Notes under the pieces: model-generated
What the model saw: only the letters and a program-made list of their open reading frames with translations
Told to the model about the DNA's origin: nothing
Databases searched by the model: none
Assembly: GCF_036077095.1 (NCBI RefSeq)
Contig: NZ_CP107960.1
Span: 8,875,049 to 8,939,048 of the forward strand
DNA length: 64,000 bases
Direction of reading: 5' to 3'
Source of the DNA: Streptomyces sp. NBC_00376
Lineage (GTDB): Bacteria > Actinomycetota > Actinomycetes > Streptomycetales > Streptomycetaceae
Shown: positions 1 to 9,637 of the stretch, in pieces
Layout: every line of letters starts with the position of its first letter
How positions within the stretch are numbered: the stretch's first letter is position 1
Program-made: the position numbers and the translations under genes

Positions 1-95
1 CCGTGTCGTAGCCACCGGGGCCCTGGTGTGCCGTGGCGGCGTTCGTTCCGAGGGAGATCGTGGTGGTTGAGTTGTACAGGGGGCCGGGCAGGCGC

Positions 96-2996
96 ATGAA
101 CAGCGTGCCGTTCGTGAGCAGGTCAGCCGAGCTCCGCCGGCTCGATGCGGCCCTGCAGCACATGGGAGCCGGTGGTCCGGCCCTCGTCGATGTCACTGGT
201 GAGGCCGGTATCGGCAAGAGCCGGTTGCTGGCGGAGTTCAGTACCCTCGCCCGCCGCCGCGGGGCGGCCGTGTTGCGCGGCCGGGCTACAGAGTTCGAAC
301 GGCACAGCCCGTTCCAGCCGTTCGCCGACGCGTTCGCCGACCTCGACCAGCGCGTGCTCGGGGTGTTCCCGTCGCTGCGGGAGCTCCTTCCGGTGCTGCG
401 GGGAAGGACCGAGCCCTCGGGCGAGCCGTGGAACAGGGACCGTTTCGGCCTCTACCGGGCCACCTCGGACGCACTGCGCTGCATCCGGGGCGCGCGGCTC
501 GTCGTGGTCCTCGACGACCTGCACTGGGCGGACCCGGCGTCCCTGGAACTCGTCGACCACCTCGTGCGGCACCCTGTGAAGGCTCCCTTCCTGCTCGTCG
601 TGTCGCGCCGCGACCGCCAGGCCCCGGCGGCGCTCACCACGGCGCTGGCGCGCGGGGCCGATACCGGCGCGGTGCTGCGGATCTCTCTCGGCCCGCTCGA
701 CGAACGGGACTGCGTCGAGGAACTGGCCCGCGACCTGCCGCAGCAGCGGGCGGCCGAGATGTACGCCGCGAGCGAGGGCAACCCGCTGTACTTCCTGGCA
801 CTCCTGACGGCACATCGCACCGCCCGGCTGCCCGGGCCCCCGGTCCGGGACGGTGGTCCGCCCGCAGGCCTGGAAGCACTGCTGCTCGACGAGCTCGCCC
901 CGCTGGACCCACTGGAGCGCGGCACCGTAGAAGCCGCCGCCGTACTCGGCGACCACGCCACGGCCGACCTCATCGCCGCTCTCACCGGCTCACCCGTCCC
1001 CGACGTCGTCGAGGCCCTGCGCGGGGTCATGCGCCGCGATCTGATCCGTACGGACCAGGCCGGACACCGTCTGGCACTGCGCCACCCGCTGATCCGGGCT
1101 CTGGTCCACGACAGCACCGACCCCTGGCGGCGGCAGGAGCTCCACCACAGGGCGGCGGCCGAACTGGCCGAGGCCGGCGCACCCCTCGCCGAGCGGGCGC
1201 ACCACATCGAGCGTTCACTGACCGGCTGGGACCCGGAGGCCGCCGCGATCCTGACCAGCGCCGCCGAACAGACCGCCGTGACGGCCCCGGCCGCCTCGGC
1301 CCACTGGCTCGGTGTCGTCCTCGCGATCCTGCCCAACACCCCCGGACTCCTCGACAAACGCCGTGAGCTGATACTGATGCGCGCCGGGGCGCTCGGCACG
1401 ACCGGGGCGCTGTGGGAGAGCAGAGACCTCTTCCACCGAGTGATCGACATGCCCGCCGACAACAAGGACGGCGAGGACACGCTCCGTATCTCCGCGGTCG
1501 TGCAGTGCGCCGTCATGGAGCGTCAGCTCGGGCGTTACGCCGAGGCCGACGCGCTGCTGCGCCGCGAACTGGACCGGAGGCCCGGGCCGTCACCGTCCCA
1601 GCGGATCGGTCTCGTCATCGAATGGTGCTGCCGCGCGCAGTTCGTCGCCCGCTTCCCCGAGGTACGGGAAGAACTGGCCGAGGCGTTGCGCGGCGCCCGC
1701 GATCTGGGTGACGGACTCGGCGAGATGGGCGCCCTGACGCTGGCCGCCATGAGCGAGGCGTACGAGGGTGACACGGCCGAGGCCCGTCGGCTCGCCCGGA
1801 CCGCGGCGGGGCTGGCGGACGCGCTCACCGACGGCGACCTGGCCGGGCTGTGCGAGCCCCTGGTCAGACTGGGCTGGGCCGAGGTGATGCTCGACCGGTA
1901 CACGGACGCGGAACGGCACACCGACCGGGGCGTGGACATCGCCCGGCGGACCGGCCGACTTTACATGCTGTCGCAGCTCCTGCTGTGCAAGGCGTACACC
2001 CACTTCCTGACCTGCCGGGTCACCACGGCGCTGGAGCTGGCCGACGAGGCCGCGACCATCGCCCGTGCCCTGGGCAGCGGCAAACTGCTCGGCCTCACCC
2101 TCGCGATCCGGTCCCTGTTCCTCATGCAGGCCCGCCCGCCGGGCGATCCGGACGTCCTGGCCGCCGCGGAGGAGGCGGCGGCAGCTGTGGAAGGCGCGGG
2201 CCAGAGCTGGTGGTCCACGCTGGCACGGTCCCTGCTCGCCTTCGCCGCGATGGGCGCCGGTGACCCGCACCGGACACGGGACATCCTGCTGGAGACGGGC
2301 GGGAGCAGGGACCTGTCCCGGATTCAGCCCTCACTCCTCCCGGAGTTCCTGGAACTGCTCGTCGCCGCAGCCCTGGCCGTCGGTGAGACGGAAGAAGCCG
2401 AACACGCGGCCGAACGCGCCCTCAAGGAGGCCGAACAGATCGACCTGCCGACCCGCCGGGCAGCGGCGCTGCGCGCCCTCGGCCGGATCGAGGCGCACCG
2501 CGGGGACCCGGCCGCGGCAGCACGGGCGTTCACCGAAGCCGCCCGGGAGAGCGCGCTGTCCGGGGCGACCCTCCGGGAGGCCCAGAGCCTGCTGCTCGGC
2601 GCCGCGTTCACCAGAGCCGCCGGTGACGGCGCCAGCGCGGCCGCCATGTGGCGCCGCGCCCGCCAGCAGGCCGCCGAGGGCGGGGCCACGCTGCTGGTCG
2701 CCCTGGCCGACCAGCAGCGCCCGGAGGTGCTGGGTGACACGGACGGGGCGGCGGAGCCGTCCGGACCGGCCGCCGGGCTGGCCCAGCTGACCTCGCGGGA
2801 ACGGGAGATAGCGGAACTGGTCGCAGAGGGTCTCACCAACCAGGCCGTGGCCTCCCGGCTCTGCCTCAGTCCGCGCACCGTCGAGAGCCACATCGCCCGC
2901 GTCTACCGCAAGACGGGCGTCCCGTCCCGCGCGGCCCTCGCCACCCTGGTGGCCCGCCACACGGCTACGGCACCGGGCACGCCACCACCCTCGTGA
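96..2996 (+). CDS. LAL-family LuxR transcriptional regulator (AAA ATPase plus HTH)
   Basis: Large ATP-dependent transcription factor of about 966 residues, the usual size of the LAL (large ATP-binding LuxR) family. A Walker A motif (GEAGIGKS) lies near residues 35-42 and a Walker B-like segment (VVVLDDLHWAD) near 137-147. A long helical, TPR-like middle follows. The C-terminus is a LuxR/GerE helix-turn-helix (LTSREREIAELV...LSPRTVESHI) from about residue 895. I place the start at the ATG at 96 (MNSVPFVSR) because the family begins with this F-V-x-R segment; an upstream in-frame ATG at 33 would add 21 residues of unlikely sequence. LAL proteins usually activate secondary-metabolite or sugar-use operons; no target is evident here. 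The neighbouring scaffold-repeat genes are on the same strand but about 390 bp downstream. Confidence 0.93.
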   Translation: MNSVPFVSRSAELRRLDAALQHMGAGGPALVDVTGEAGIGKSRLLAEFSTLARRRGAAVLRGRATEFERHSPFQPFADAFADLDQRVLGVFPSLRELLPVLRGRTEPSGEPWNRDRFGLYRATSDALRCIRGARLVVVLDDLHWADPASLELVDHLVRHPVKAPFLLVVSRRDRQAPAALTTALARGADTGAVLRISLGPLDERDCVEELARDLPQQRAAEMYAASEGNPLYFLALLTAHRTARLPGPPVRDGGPPAGLEALLLDELAPLDPLERGTVEAAAVLGDHATADLIAALTGSPVPDVVEALRGVMRRDLIRTDQAGHRLALRHPLIRALVHDSTDPWRRQELHHRAAAELAEAGAPLAERAHHIERSLTGWDPEAAAILTSAAEQTAVTAPAASAHWLGVVLAILPNTPGLLDKRRELILMRAGALGTTGALWESRDLFHRVIDMPADNKDGEDTLRISAVVQCAVMERQLGRYAEADALLRRELDRRPGPSPSQRIGLVIEWCCRAQFVARFPEVREELAEALRGARDLGDGLGEMGALTLAAMSEAYEGDTAEARRLARTAAGLADALTDGDLAGLCEPLVRLGWAEVMLDRYTDAERHTDRGVDIARRTGRLYMLSQLLLCKAYTHFLTCRVTTALELADEAATIARALGSGKLLGLTLAIRSLFLMQARPPGDPDVLAAAEEAAAAVEGAGQSWWSTLARSLLAFAAMGAGDPHRTRDILLETGGSRDLSRIQPSLLPEFLELLVAAALAVGETEEAEHAAERALKEAEQIDLPTRRAAALRALGRIEAHRGDPAAAARAFTEAARESALSGATLREAQSLLLGAAFTRAAGDGASAAAMWRRARQQAAEGGATLLVALADQQRPEVLGDTDGAAEPSGPAAGLAQLTSREREIAELVAEGLTNQAVASRLCLSPRTVESHIARVYRKTGVPSRAALATLVARHTATAPGTPPPS

Positions 2997-3387
2997 CCAA
3001 GTGCCGTCGGCCGGACGCGGACCGGAACGCTCCTCGGCCGAGCGTCCCGGAGGGCCTCCGTGCCGTGGAGTGCGGGTCGAATAACCACCGCCGGTGTCGC
3101 CTGGGGCGAGCAGCTCGTCGAATGGCAGCCGGACTGTCTGGACGAGGCGACCCTCTCCTTCGTGATGTGGCGGGCCTGCGGTGCCGGGCCCATCCGAGCA
3201 TGGCGCCGTCTCTCCCGTGTGCGTCTCGACCGGCGCCGGTGTCAGTAGAACTACGCAATCAGCCACGGAAACCACCGGAACCTTCCTGCTCATGACCAAC
3301 GGCCTGGTCACATGTTCTACGTTCTGTCAGGTCCGGCGTCCGGCCTGCCGGGGTCCGTTGTCAGTGCACCGTCCAGGAGTCCTCACC

Positions 3388-4884
3388 ATGAGCGAAGTCA
3401 TGAGCAAATCCCTTTTTGCTGCTGTCGCGCCTGACCGTGGCGGTGACCCCGCCGAGGGTGCCGCACTGGTTCGTTCACTGATCGCTGACGGGGCGGATGT
3501 CTCGGCGCACGACGAGCAGGGCGCCACCCCGCTGCACCGGGCGGTGAAGGCCCCGTACAGCGCCGACGACCCGCTGCCTTCCCTTGAGGTGATACGGGCG
3601 CTGCTGGAGTGCGGCGCGGATGTGCACGCCGTCGACAACCACGGTGTCACCCCCGCCGCGTGGGCCGTGGCCTTGAACGACTCCGAACCGGCGGCCTGGG
3701 CGAAGCGTTCCGTGGAGGTGCTGGCCCTGCTCGTCGAGCACGGCGCCCGGCTGGACGGCAAGATCCGCTCCGCCACCGGCGGGTCCCTCGCCCACGAGAG
3801 CTGCGCAGCCGTACCGGTCTACGCCTTCCTGCTCGACCACGGCGCACCGACGGACGCGGTCGACGATCGCGGAGACACTCCGCTGCACGCGACCGTCGGC
3901 TCGGCGCGACCGGGGCTGGTGAAGCTGCTGCTGGAGCGCGGCGCCGACGCCGCCGCGGTCAACGGCCTCGGCAGGACCCCGCTCGGGATCGCCCTGCGCC
4001 TGCCGGATTACAGCGAGAAGCAGCGGCAGGCACGGTCGGAGATCGTGGCTCTGTTGGAGGCTGCGGGGGCCCCGGCGCATGTGCGGTATCCCGTGGTGGA
4101 GGGCGGGCCGCTGCCCATCGACATGGAGGCGCTGCGGCAAGCGGCCGGGGTGATGCAGGCCGAGCTGGCCGAGGTGTGTGAGGCCGCCGGGATCCCGGAC
4201 GACAGCGGCTGGCTCACCAGGCGGGTGGAGCCGGACTTCGACAGCTACCAGGACTTCGTGGCCGGACTGGGCTACGGCTGCGATCCCGACCATCTGCCGC
4301 ATCTTCCCGAGTTGTGCGCCAGGGTGCTCGGCGGGACGGGTGCGACGCGCACCCTGGTCGGCGACCAGTCGGTGGACACGCCGTTCTTTCATCACGGCGA
4401 CCTGGTGGTGAAGGGCGGCCTGGATGTGGTGGCCCCCTTCGTGGTCACCGGCTCCCTGGCGGTCGAAGACGTGCTGGCGGACGGCGGCCCGGATTCGGTG
4501 GTGGCCATCCGCGGCGGGGTGACGGCCCGAGGGGTGTTCACCGACGGCGAGATGTCCGTCGACGGAGACATCGAGGCCGACGTCGTCTATGGCTACTACA
4601 ACGACAACACGCTCCAGGCGGGCACCATCCGCGCCCGCCTGGTCATCGAGGACGAGCACGCCACGATCGCGACCGTGGAAGCCGACCTCCACTTCGACCT
4701 GGACGACTTCCAGCAGGGGCACGGCGACGGCGTCCAGGAGCAGTTGCGCGAGCTGCTGGTGGACGAGGTCTTCGCCGTCGACGAGGACGGGGGCAGGGAA
4801 ATGATGGACCGGGGTCTGCTGTTCGCCCGGCTCCGCGAGGGTCTGCCGGTCTTCCGCGCGGACTCGCAAGCCGAGGCCCACTGA
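3388..4884 (+). CDS. Ankyrin-repeat protein with C-terminal beta-solenoid-like module
   Basis: About 498 residues. The N-terminal half has ankyrin repeats, recognisable by 'DEQGATPLHRAV', 'DNHGVTPAAWAV', 'DDRGDTPLHATV' and 'NGLGRTPLGIAL'. The C-terminal half has short repeats of the type G-D-L-V-V-x-G-x-L-x-V, suggesting a right-handed beta-solenoid like those of polymer-forming or pentapeptide proteins. It ends with an acidic helical segment before 'LREGLPVFR'. The next gene has the same solenoid and a related 'LREGRQVLR' end, so the two share a module. The start is the ATG at 3388 with AGGAG about 9 bases upstream; the open frame extends further back without a good ribosome site. The role is unknown; protein-protein scaffolding is an inference. 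Confidence 0.85.
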   Translation: MSEVMSKSLFAAVAPDRGGDPAEGAALVRSLIADGADVSAHDEQGATPLHRAVKAPYSADDPLPSLEVIRALLECGADVHAVDNHGVTPAAWAVALNDSEPAAWAKRSVEVLALLVEHGARLDGKIRSATGGSLAHESCAAVPVYAFLLDHGAPTDAVDDRGDTPLHATVGSARPGLVKLLLERGADAAAVNGLGRTPLGIALRLPDYSEKQRQARSEIVALLEAAGAPAHVRYPVVEGGPLPIDMEALRQAAGVMQAELAEVCEAAGIPDDSGWLTRRVEPDFDSYQDFVAGLGYGCDPDHLPHLPELCARVLGGTGATRTLVGDQSVDTPFFHHGDLVVKGGLDVVAPFVVTGSLAVEDVLADGGPDSVVAIRGGVTARGVFTDGEMSVDGDIEADVVYGYYNDNTLQAGTIRARLVIEDEHATIATVEADLHFDLDDFQQGHGDGVQEQLRELLVDEVFAVDEDGGREMMDRGLLFARLREGLPVFRADSQAEAH

Positions 4885-4989
4885 GCGCATGTACCCGTCG
4901 GCCTGGCGGCCCGCCCCAGCCGACCGCGCCTCGCACTTCCCCCACCGAATCCGCCTTACCGGGCACTTCACCCCACGGAGCAACCACAG

Positions 4990-7332
4990 ATGACCGATGA
5001 CGAATCCCAGAGCGGCCCGTCAGTACCCCCCGCCCTCACAACGGTGCACTCACCGGTGGGGTACCGCCTCATCAGCGCCCAGGAGGCGGAGGAGCGGTTC
5101 CGGGTCTCCGCCGATGTCGGCTACCCGTACGCCGAGTTCGCCGACGAGCAGGAGATCCGCTTGTACGAGGGCGGTCTGCATGTCGCGGGCCATCTGGAGC
5201 CGGAGGGCGACAGCGACTGGGTGCCGTACAACACCGTCGTGGACGGTGATCTGACCGTCGACGGTGACCTGGACTGGTGGGACGACTGCGACGGCAACTT
5301 CCTCATGGTGACGGGCAGTCTGCGGGCCCGCAACGTGTTCCTGTCCGGCTGCCCCAACGTGGTGGTGCGCGGGGACCTGGAAGTGACCGGCGGCATCTGC
5401 GGCTCATACGGGGACGGCGGTTGGCTCGTGGTGTGCGGGCGGACCCGCGCCCGGATCGTCATCAGCGTGTCGTACTTCGGCATGACCTTCGCCGAGCAGC
5501 CGCAGGCACTGCTCGTCGCCGAGAACGGGCCGTCCAACTGCCCGGTGGACTTCACCGACGAGGAACTGGACACCGTCCTGCTGCCCGAACTCCTCGACGA
5601 TGACGGCACGGCCGACGAGGGGAAGATCGCGGAGGCCTTGCGCGAGGGGCGGCAGGTGCTGCGCGCCGGGGTCCGGCCGAGCCATCTGGCCGCCCTGGAG
5701 GAGCTGGACGCGCTGCTGGTGCGTGCGGAGGAGGTGACAGGACTCGACCTGTCCGGACGCAAGCTGAGGCACTTCCCCGAGCAGCTCCTCTCCTTCCCCA
5801 ACCTGCGGGTCCTCTCCCTGGAGGGCAACGCCGAGCTCAAGACAATCGACCCGCGCATCGGCGAGCTGGCCGCCCTCGAAGAACTCCACCTGGCCGGGAC
5901 ACAGCTGACCGGGCTGCCCGAGTCCATCGGCCGGCTGCGGAACCTGCGGCTGCTGGACATCTCCGACAACGCCTTCACAGCCCTGCCGGACTCCCTCGGC
6001 GACCTGGACCGCCTGGAGGTGCTGCGCGCCGCATGGCTGACCTGCCCGCTCCCCGACACGCTCGCCCGGCTGCACACGCTGCGCGAACTGGACCTGTCCC
6101 GCCAGCACCAGGGCCGCTACCACTGCGACACCCTGGTCGACTTCCCCCCGATCGTCACCCGCCTGACCGGACTGAGGACACTCGACCTGTCGTACGTCTG
6201 GCTGGCCTCCGTCCCCGACGAGCTGCTGAACCTGACCGAACTGGAGGAACTCAACCTGAGCAACTCCCTGTCCGCCCGACTGACGCGGCTGCCCGACCTG
6301 GCCCGGCTGCCCCGGCTGCGCGTCCTGCGCCTGAACGGCAGAGCCCCGGGCTCCAACCAGCCCCCGCCCAGCCGCGACCTGCTCTCCGGAATCTGGGACA
6401 TCACCACCCTCGAACACCTGGAGATCGACCGCTGGGGCAAGAAAACGTTCGACGGCCGGAAGGCGCGCACCGCCTTCCGCGCGCTGCCCGACGACGCGTT
6501 CACCCACCTGTCGAACCTGCGGCACATCGACCTGTCGTTCAACGAACTCACCACCCTCCCAGAGTCGTTCTTCGGACTGCGCCGGCTCGAGTTCGCGGGC
6601 CTGCGGTACACCAAGCTCGACCGGCCCACGCTGGAGCGGCTGCGCGCGATGTTTCCGCGGACCCGGCTCGACCTGCGAGACACCGGCACCAAGGAGGTCG
6701 TCCACGACCCGAACTGGCAGTCCGTGCACGCCCTGGTCAGGACCGGCGCCGAGAAGCAGGCCGCACAGGACCACGCGGCGGCCGTCACCGCCTTCGAGGA
6801 AGCCGTCGCGCTCTGCGTTCCGGGCGCGTGCTACTCCGACCACGACCGGCTCTACGCCCACTACGGCCTGGTCAACGCCCTCGGCCAACTCGCCGACAAC
6901 GCCCCGGACGCCGACCGCCCCGAACCGGCCACGAAGCTCATCCGTTACGCCGAGCAGACACTCTCCCTGATACCCGGCACGATCTGGCACTTCACCGACG
7001 AGGGCGCCTTCCAGGAAGAGGTCAAACGCCGCACCGGCAACGCCCTCGCCTGGCATCTGCTGCACAGCGGCGAACCCGAGCGCGCGCTCGCCGCCGTCGA
7101 GCAGGCACTGACCGTCGCCGACGCCCCGGAGTACGACTTCGTCCGCGACACCCAGGTCCGCGTCCTGCTCGCCCTCGGCCGCACCGACGACGCCTACCGG
7201 GTCGCCGACCAGATCCTCACCCGCGACCCCTCCTTCGGCGACCTCACCGACATCGCCGCCCTACCCGAATTCCAGTCGTGGCGGCAGACCCAGCGCACCG
7301 CCGCACCCGAGGCCCCGGGGAGCGCCCGGTGA
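4990..7332 (+). CDS. Leucine-rich-repeat protein with N-terminal beta-solenoid and C-terminal TPR-like region
   Basis: 780 residues. Residues of about 40-180 are short beta repeats ('TVVDGDLTVDGDLDWW', 'VVVRGDLEVTGGI') matching the solenoid half of the preceding gene, then 'IAEALREGRQVLRAG'. From about 245 to 560 there are canonical leucine-rich repeats (LxxLxxLxLxxNxL-x-LP), the bacterial ROCO/COR-like type. After about residue 570 come helical repeats with A-x-x-x-Y and 'GEPERALAAVEQAL', which look like TPRs. No kinase or GTPase domain is visible. The start ATG is 105 bp after the previous stop, and the GTG of the next reading frame overlaps this stop (GTGA), so the three scaffold genes were probably one operon. 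The function is not recognised. Confidence 0.87.
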   Translation: MTDDESQSGPSVPPALTTVHSPVGYRLISAQEAEERFRVSADVGYPYAEFADEQEIRLYEGGLHVAGHLEPEGDSDWVPYNTVVDGDLTVDGDLDWWDDCDGNFLMVTGSLRARNVFLSGCPNVVVRGDLEVTGGICGSYGDGGWLVVCGRTRARIVISVSYFGMTFAEQPQALLVAENGPSNCPVDFTDEELDTVLLPELLDDDGTADEGKIAEALREGRQVLRAGVRPSHLAALEELDALLVRAEEVTGLDLSGRKLRHFPEQLLSFPNLRVLSLEGNAELKTIDPRIGELAALEELHLAGTQLTGLPESIGRLRNLRLLDISDNAFTALPDSLGDLDRLEVLRAAWLTCPLPDTLARLHTLRELDLSRQHQGRYHCDTLVDFPPIVTRLTGLRTLDLSYVWLASVPDELLNLTELEELNLSNSLSARLTRLPDLARLPRLRVLRLNGRAPGSNQPPPSRDLLSGIWDITTLEHLEIDRWGKKTFDGRKARTAFRALPDDAFTHLSNLRHIDLSFNELTTLPESFFGLRRLEFAGLRYTKLDRPTLERLRAMFPRTRLDLRDTGTKEVVHDPNWQSVHALVRTGAEKQAAQDHAAAVTAFEEAVALCVPGACYSDHDRLYAHYGLVNALGQLADNAPDADRPEPATKLIRYAEQTLSLIPGTIWHFTDEGAFQEEVKRRTGNALAWHLLHSGEPERALAAVEQALTVADAPEYDFVRDTQVRVLLALGRTDDAYRVADQILTRDPSFGDLTDIAALPEFQSWRQTQRTAAPEAPGSAR

Positions 7333-7733
7333 GACCCGACCGCGCCGTACCGTCGCCCGGCACCCGCCCACTCGACGAACTCGACCAGGCGCCCTGGGCC
7401 GAACTCCGCCACGCCTACGGCCCGGCGACCGACGTCCCGGAGCAGCTGCGCGCTCTGGTCTGCGGCGACGGGGAACACCGGACCCAGGCGTGGGACCGTA
7501 TGTGGTCCGCCCTCTATCACCAGGGAAGCGTCTACGAGGCCACGCTCCACGCCGTGCCGTTCCTGTTGCACATGCTCGCCGAGGAGACCACACCTCACCC
7601 GGCCCGCGTCCTCGTCTCCCCGCCTTCGTCGCCGAATGCCGAGCACGGCTTCAGGCAATCCTCGCCGACGCCGCTACGCGTTGAGCGGTATCCCCGGCAC
7701 ACGAGGAAGCGCAACACAGCGCAGGTTCCATGA
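7329..7733 (+). pseudogene. HEAT-repeat protein, N-terminal fragment
   Basis: The GTG overlaps the stop of the LRR gene (GTGA), typical of translational coupling. The first about 95 residues (LDELDQAPWAELRHAYG, YHQGSVYEATLHAVPFLLHML) match the start of Streptomyces HEAT-repeat proteins, in which a phrase like 'HQGTVYEATAPAVPFLLELL' opens the repeat array. After about position 7620 the reading becomes arginine- and proline-rich and no repeats follow, so the gene is cut off or shifted. This is the left edge of a scar of broken genes that runs to about 9.36 kb. Confidence 0.6.
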
Positions 7734-8049
7734 CACACAGCGGAACGCCGCACGGAATGAAGCACCTTCACCGACACGCTCTCCACTCAGTTCGTCTCAC
7801 CGAAACTGCACCGCCCAGGTCGCACGTCATCCACAGGCACTCCGGTCTGACTTACCTCGGTGAGGCCGGGGCGATCCTCCTGGCCGCGGAGATGCAATTC
7901 GTCCGCGAGAGCGTCCCGCGCATCCGCAGCTACGCCACCGCCAAGATGGGGTCCAGCCAAGGTGAGGCCAAAAGCCACAACGGCTCTGCCGTGACCTACG
8001 AGGTACTGCCTTCGAGCTGGCGCGGAACGCGGGAGGCACGCAGTTCGCG
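7734..8049. other. Stretch without a supported gene
   Basis: No frame here reads like a conserved protein. A forward frame opening at 7730 gives a serine- and arginine-rich product with no recognisable motif. The stretch joins the HEAT remnant to a resolvase remnant and is best read as rearranged DNA. Confidence 0.5.
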
Positions 8050-8235
8050 CAGTCGGGGATGTGGTTGCAGAGGGTATCGTCGGAGACGCCGAGGAGTTTC
8101 GCGATGGACTCGATGCTGTTCTCCGGGTTGGGCAGCATGTCGCGAGCCGCGCGCAAGAGCTCGGGCGTGATGACCGAGGGGCGCCCGCCGGTCCGGCCGC
8201 GGGCGCGGGCGGCGGCCAGGCCCTCGTTCGGTTTG
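8050..8235 (-). pseudogene. Serine recombinase (resolvase) C-terminal fragment
   Basis: Read on the minus strand, the stretch encodes NEGLAAARARGRTGGRPSVI followed by PELLRAARDMLPNPENSIES and IAKLLGVSDDTLCNHIPD. This is the C-terminal DNA-binding end of Tn3-type resolvases and invertases: the basic 'GRTGGRP' linker and a helix-turn-helix 'SIESIAKLLGVSDDTLCNHI'. The catalytic N-terminal domain with the active Ser is missing, so the piece is inactive. It records a past transposon or integration event at this junction. Confidence 0.75.
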
Positions 8236-8253
8236 TTATCCGGTGTCTCGCAA

Positions 8254-8655
8254 TCAGTCCCGTTCAAAGCAGTGAGAGCGGCCGATGACGGAGAAGCCGC
8301 GGCGCTCGTACCAGTGCCGTGGCCAGTCCGTCGCATCCGCGGTCAGGAACCGGGTATCGCAGTCCTTGTCGGCGGCCAGGCGCAAGGCGGTGGTCAGGAC
8401 GGCATCGGCGTAGCCGCGCCTGAGGTGGGCCTCCGAGGTGACCAGGTCCTCGATCTGGGCGGTGCCAGTTGCCGGGTCCAGATAGAGGTCGGCCCATGAG
8501 GCGACCTCGCCCTCCTCCGTGCGGGCACCGAGGAAGTGAACGACATCGGCCCCGCGGCGGCGAGCCTCGCGGCGGTCGACGAGGTGGCGTATGACCTCGT
8601 CGTCGACATCCGGGAGGAGGCCCCGCCATCGCCGGGCGAGTGGGATACGTATCGC
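8254..8655 (-). pseudogene. GNAT acetyltransferase, 5'-truncated
   Basis: On the minus strand a frame closed by TGA at 8254-8256 reads ...IEDLVTSEAHLRRGYADAVL..., with a later WPRHWYERRGFSVIGRSHCF. These are the acetyl-CoA loop (here H-L-R-R-G-Y-A) and the C-terminal 'YxRxGF' strand of GNAT N-acetyltransferases. No ATG or GTG precedes the domain in this frame, and a TGA lies just upstream, so the N-terminal part has been lost. It sits back to back with a 5'-truncated MocR gene; such pairs are often divergent neighbours in Streptomyces, so one deletion could have removed both 5' ends. Confidence 0.75.
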
Positions 8656-8685
8656 GCCGTGCCAAAGTGATCAGCCCTCCGGAGG

Positions 8686-9357
8686 GCGCTGTCCCTGCTG
8701 ACCCCCGCGCACCAGTTCCCGACGGGCGTGCCGTTCCACCCCGACCGGCGGGCGGCGGTCGACTGGGCGCGCGGCACTGGCGGGCTGATTCTGGAGGACG
8801 ACTACGAGGGGAGTTCCGCTACGACCGGCAGCCGGTCGGCGCGCTCAGGGGCTCGACCCAGAAGGCGTCGTCCACCTGGGGACGACGAGCAAATCCCTGG
8901 CGCCGGGCTGCGGCTGGGGTGGATGGTGCTGCCGGAGAGCCTGGTGGAGGAGGTGATCGAGGCGAAAGGGCTGAGCGACTGGTCGTCGAGCGCGCTGGAG
9001 CACCTGACGCTCACGGACTTCATCGCGTCGGGCGCGTACGACCGCCATGTGCGGGCGATGCGGCTGCGCTACCGCCGCCGACGCGACCAACTCGTCGCGG
9101 TACTCGCGGAACGGGCCCCCGGTGTCCGGGGCAGCGGTATCGCCGCCGGCCTGCATGCCGTGCTCGAACTCCCGGAGGGCGGCGAGGAGGCCGCGCTCCG
9201 GGCGGAGGCCTGGCAGGGGCTCGCGCTGGACGGGATCTCGCGCTTCCGGCACCCGCAGGCGCCGCCGGGGCGCGACGCACTGGTCGTCGGCTACGGGACA
9301 CCGACCGACAGCGCGTGGGCGGGAGCGCTGGAGGCTCTCTGCCGGGCGCTCTCCTGA
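8686..9357 (+). pseudogene. MocR/PdxR-type regulator, aminotransferase domain remnant with frameshifts
   Basis: The frame reads LTPAHQFPTGVPFHPDRRAA...GLILEDDYEG, then, after a disturbed stretch, LRLGWMVLPESLVEEVIEAK to the end (ALEALCRALS). This is the fold-type I aminotransferase half of MocR proteins; the GntR-type HTH half is absent. Between 8810 and 8920 the expected 'EFRYDRQPVGAL...GTTSKSLAPG' (with the PLP lysine in S-K-S) is present only if single missing bases are supplied at three places. The shifts together restore frame. The gene is therefore broken, or the sequence has errors here. Confidence 0.8.
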
Positions 9358-9637
9358 GGCCGGGTACCGCGGAACCCCGGGTACGGATCACTTCTCCGAG
9401 AGGGGGCGTCCGGCCGCTCCGTCCCGCGTCTGCGGCCTCCCGGTGGCCGCGGTGGCTGGACGGGAACGAGTGATGGTGCGGCCAAAAGAGCGGGCCGTCA
9501 TGTGCGGCGCCCGCAGCCCTCCGATCCGCAGACCGGACCGGAAGAGCCGGCTCAAGGATCCGACGGTGATACCGGAAGCGGCGGCCGGCAGGGGGCGCCG
9601 GCGCCCGGTACGGGCGTCCGGCGAGGGTTCCGGATGA

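Noticed and set aside
7730..8170. Forward frame of 146 residues (MTHSGTPHGMKHLH...).
   Set aside because: No family features, poor composition, and it overlaps the resolvase remnant on the other strand.
452..9000. Many long frames on the opposite strand of the first genes.
   Set aside because: They are arginine-, alanine- and proline-rich shadows produced by high GC; conserved motifs lie in the plus-strand frames.
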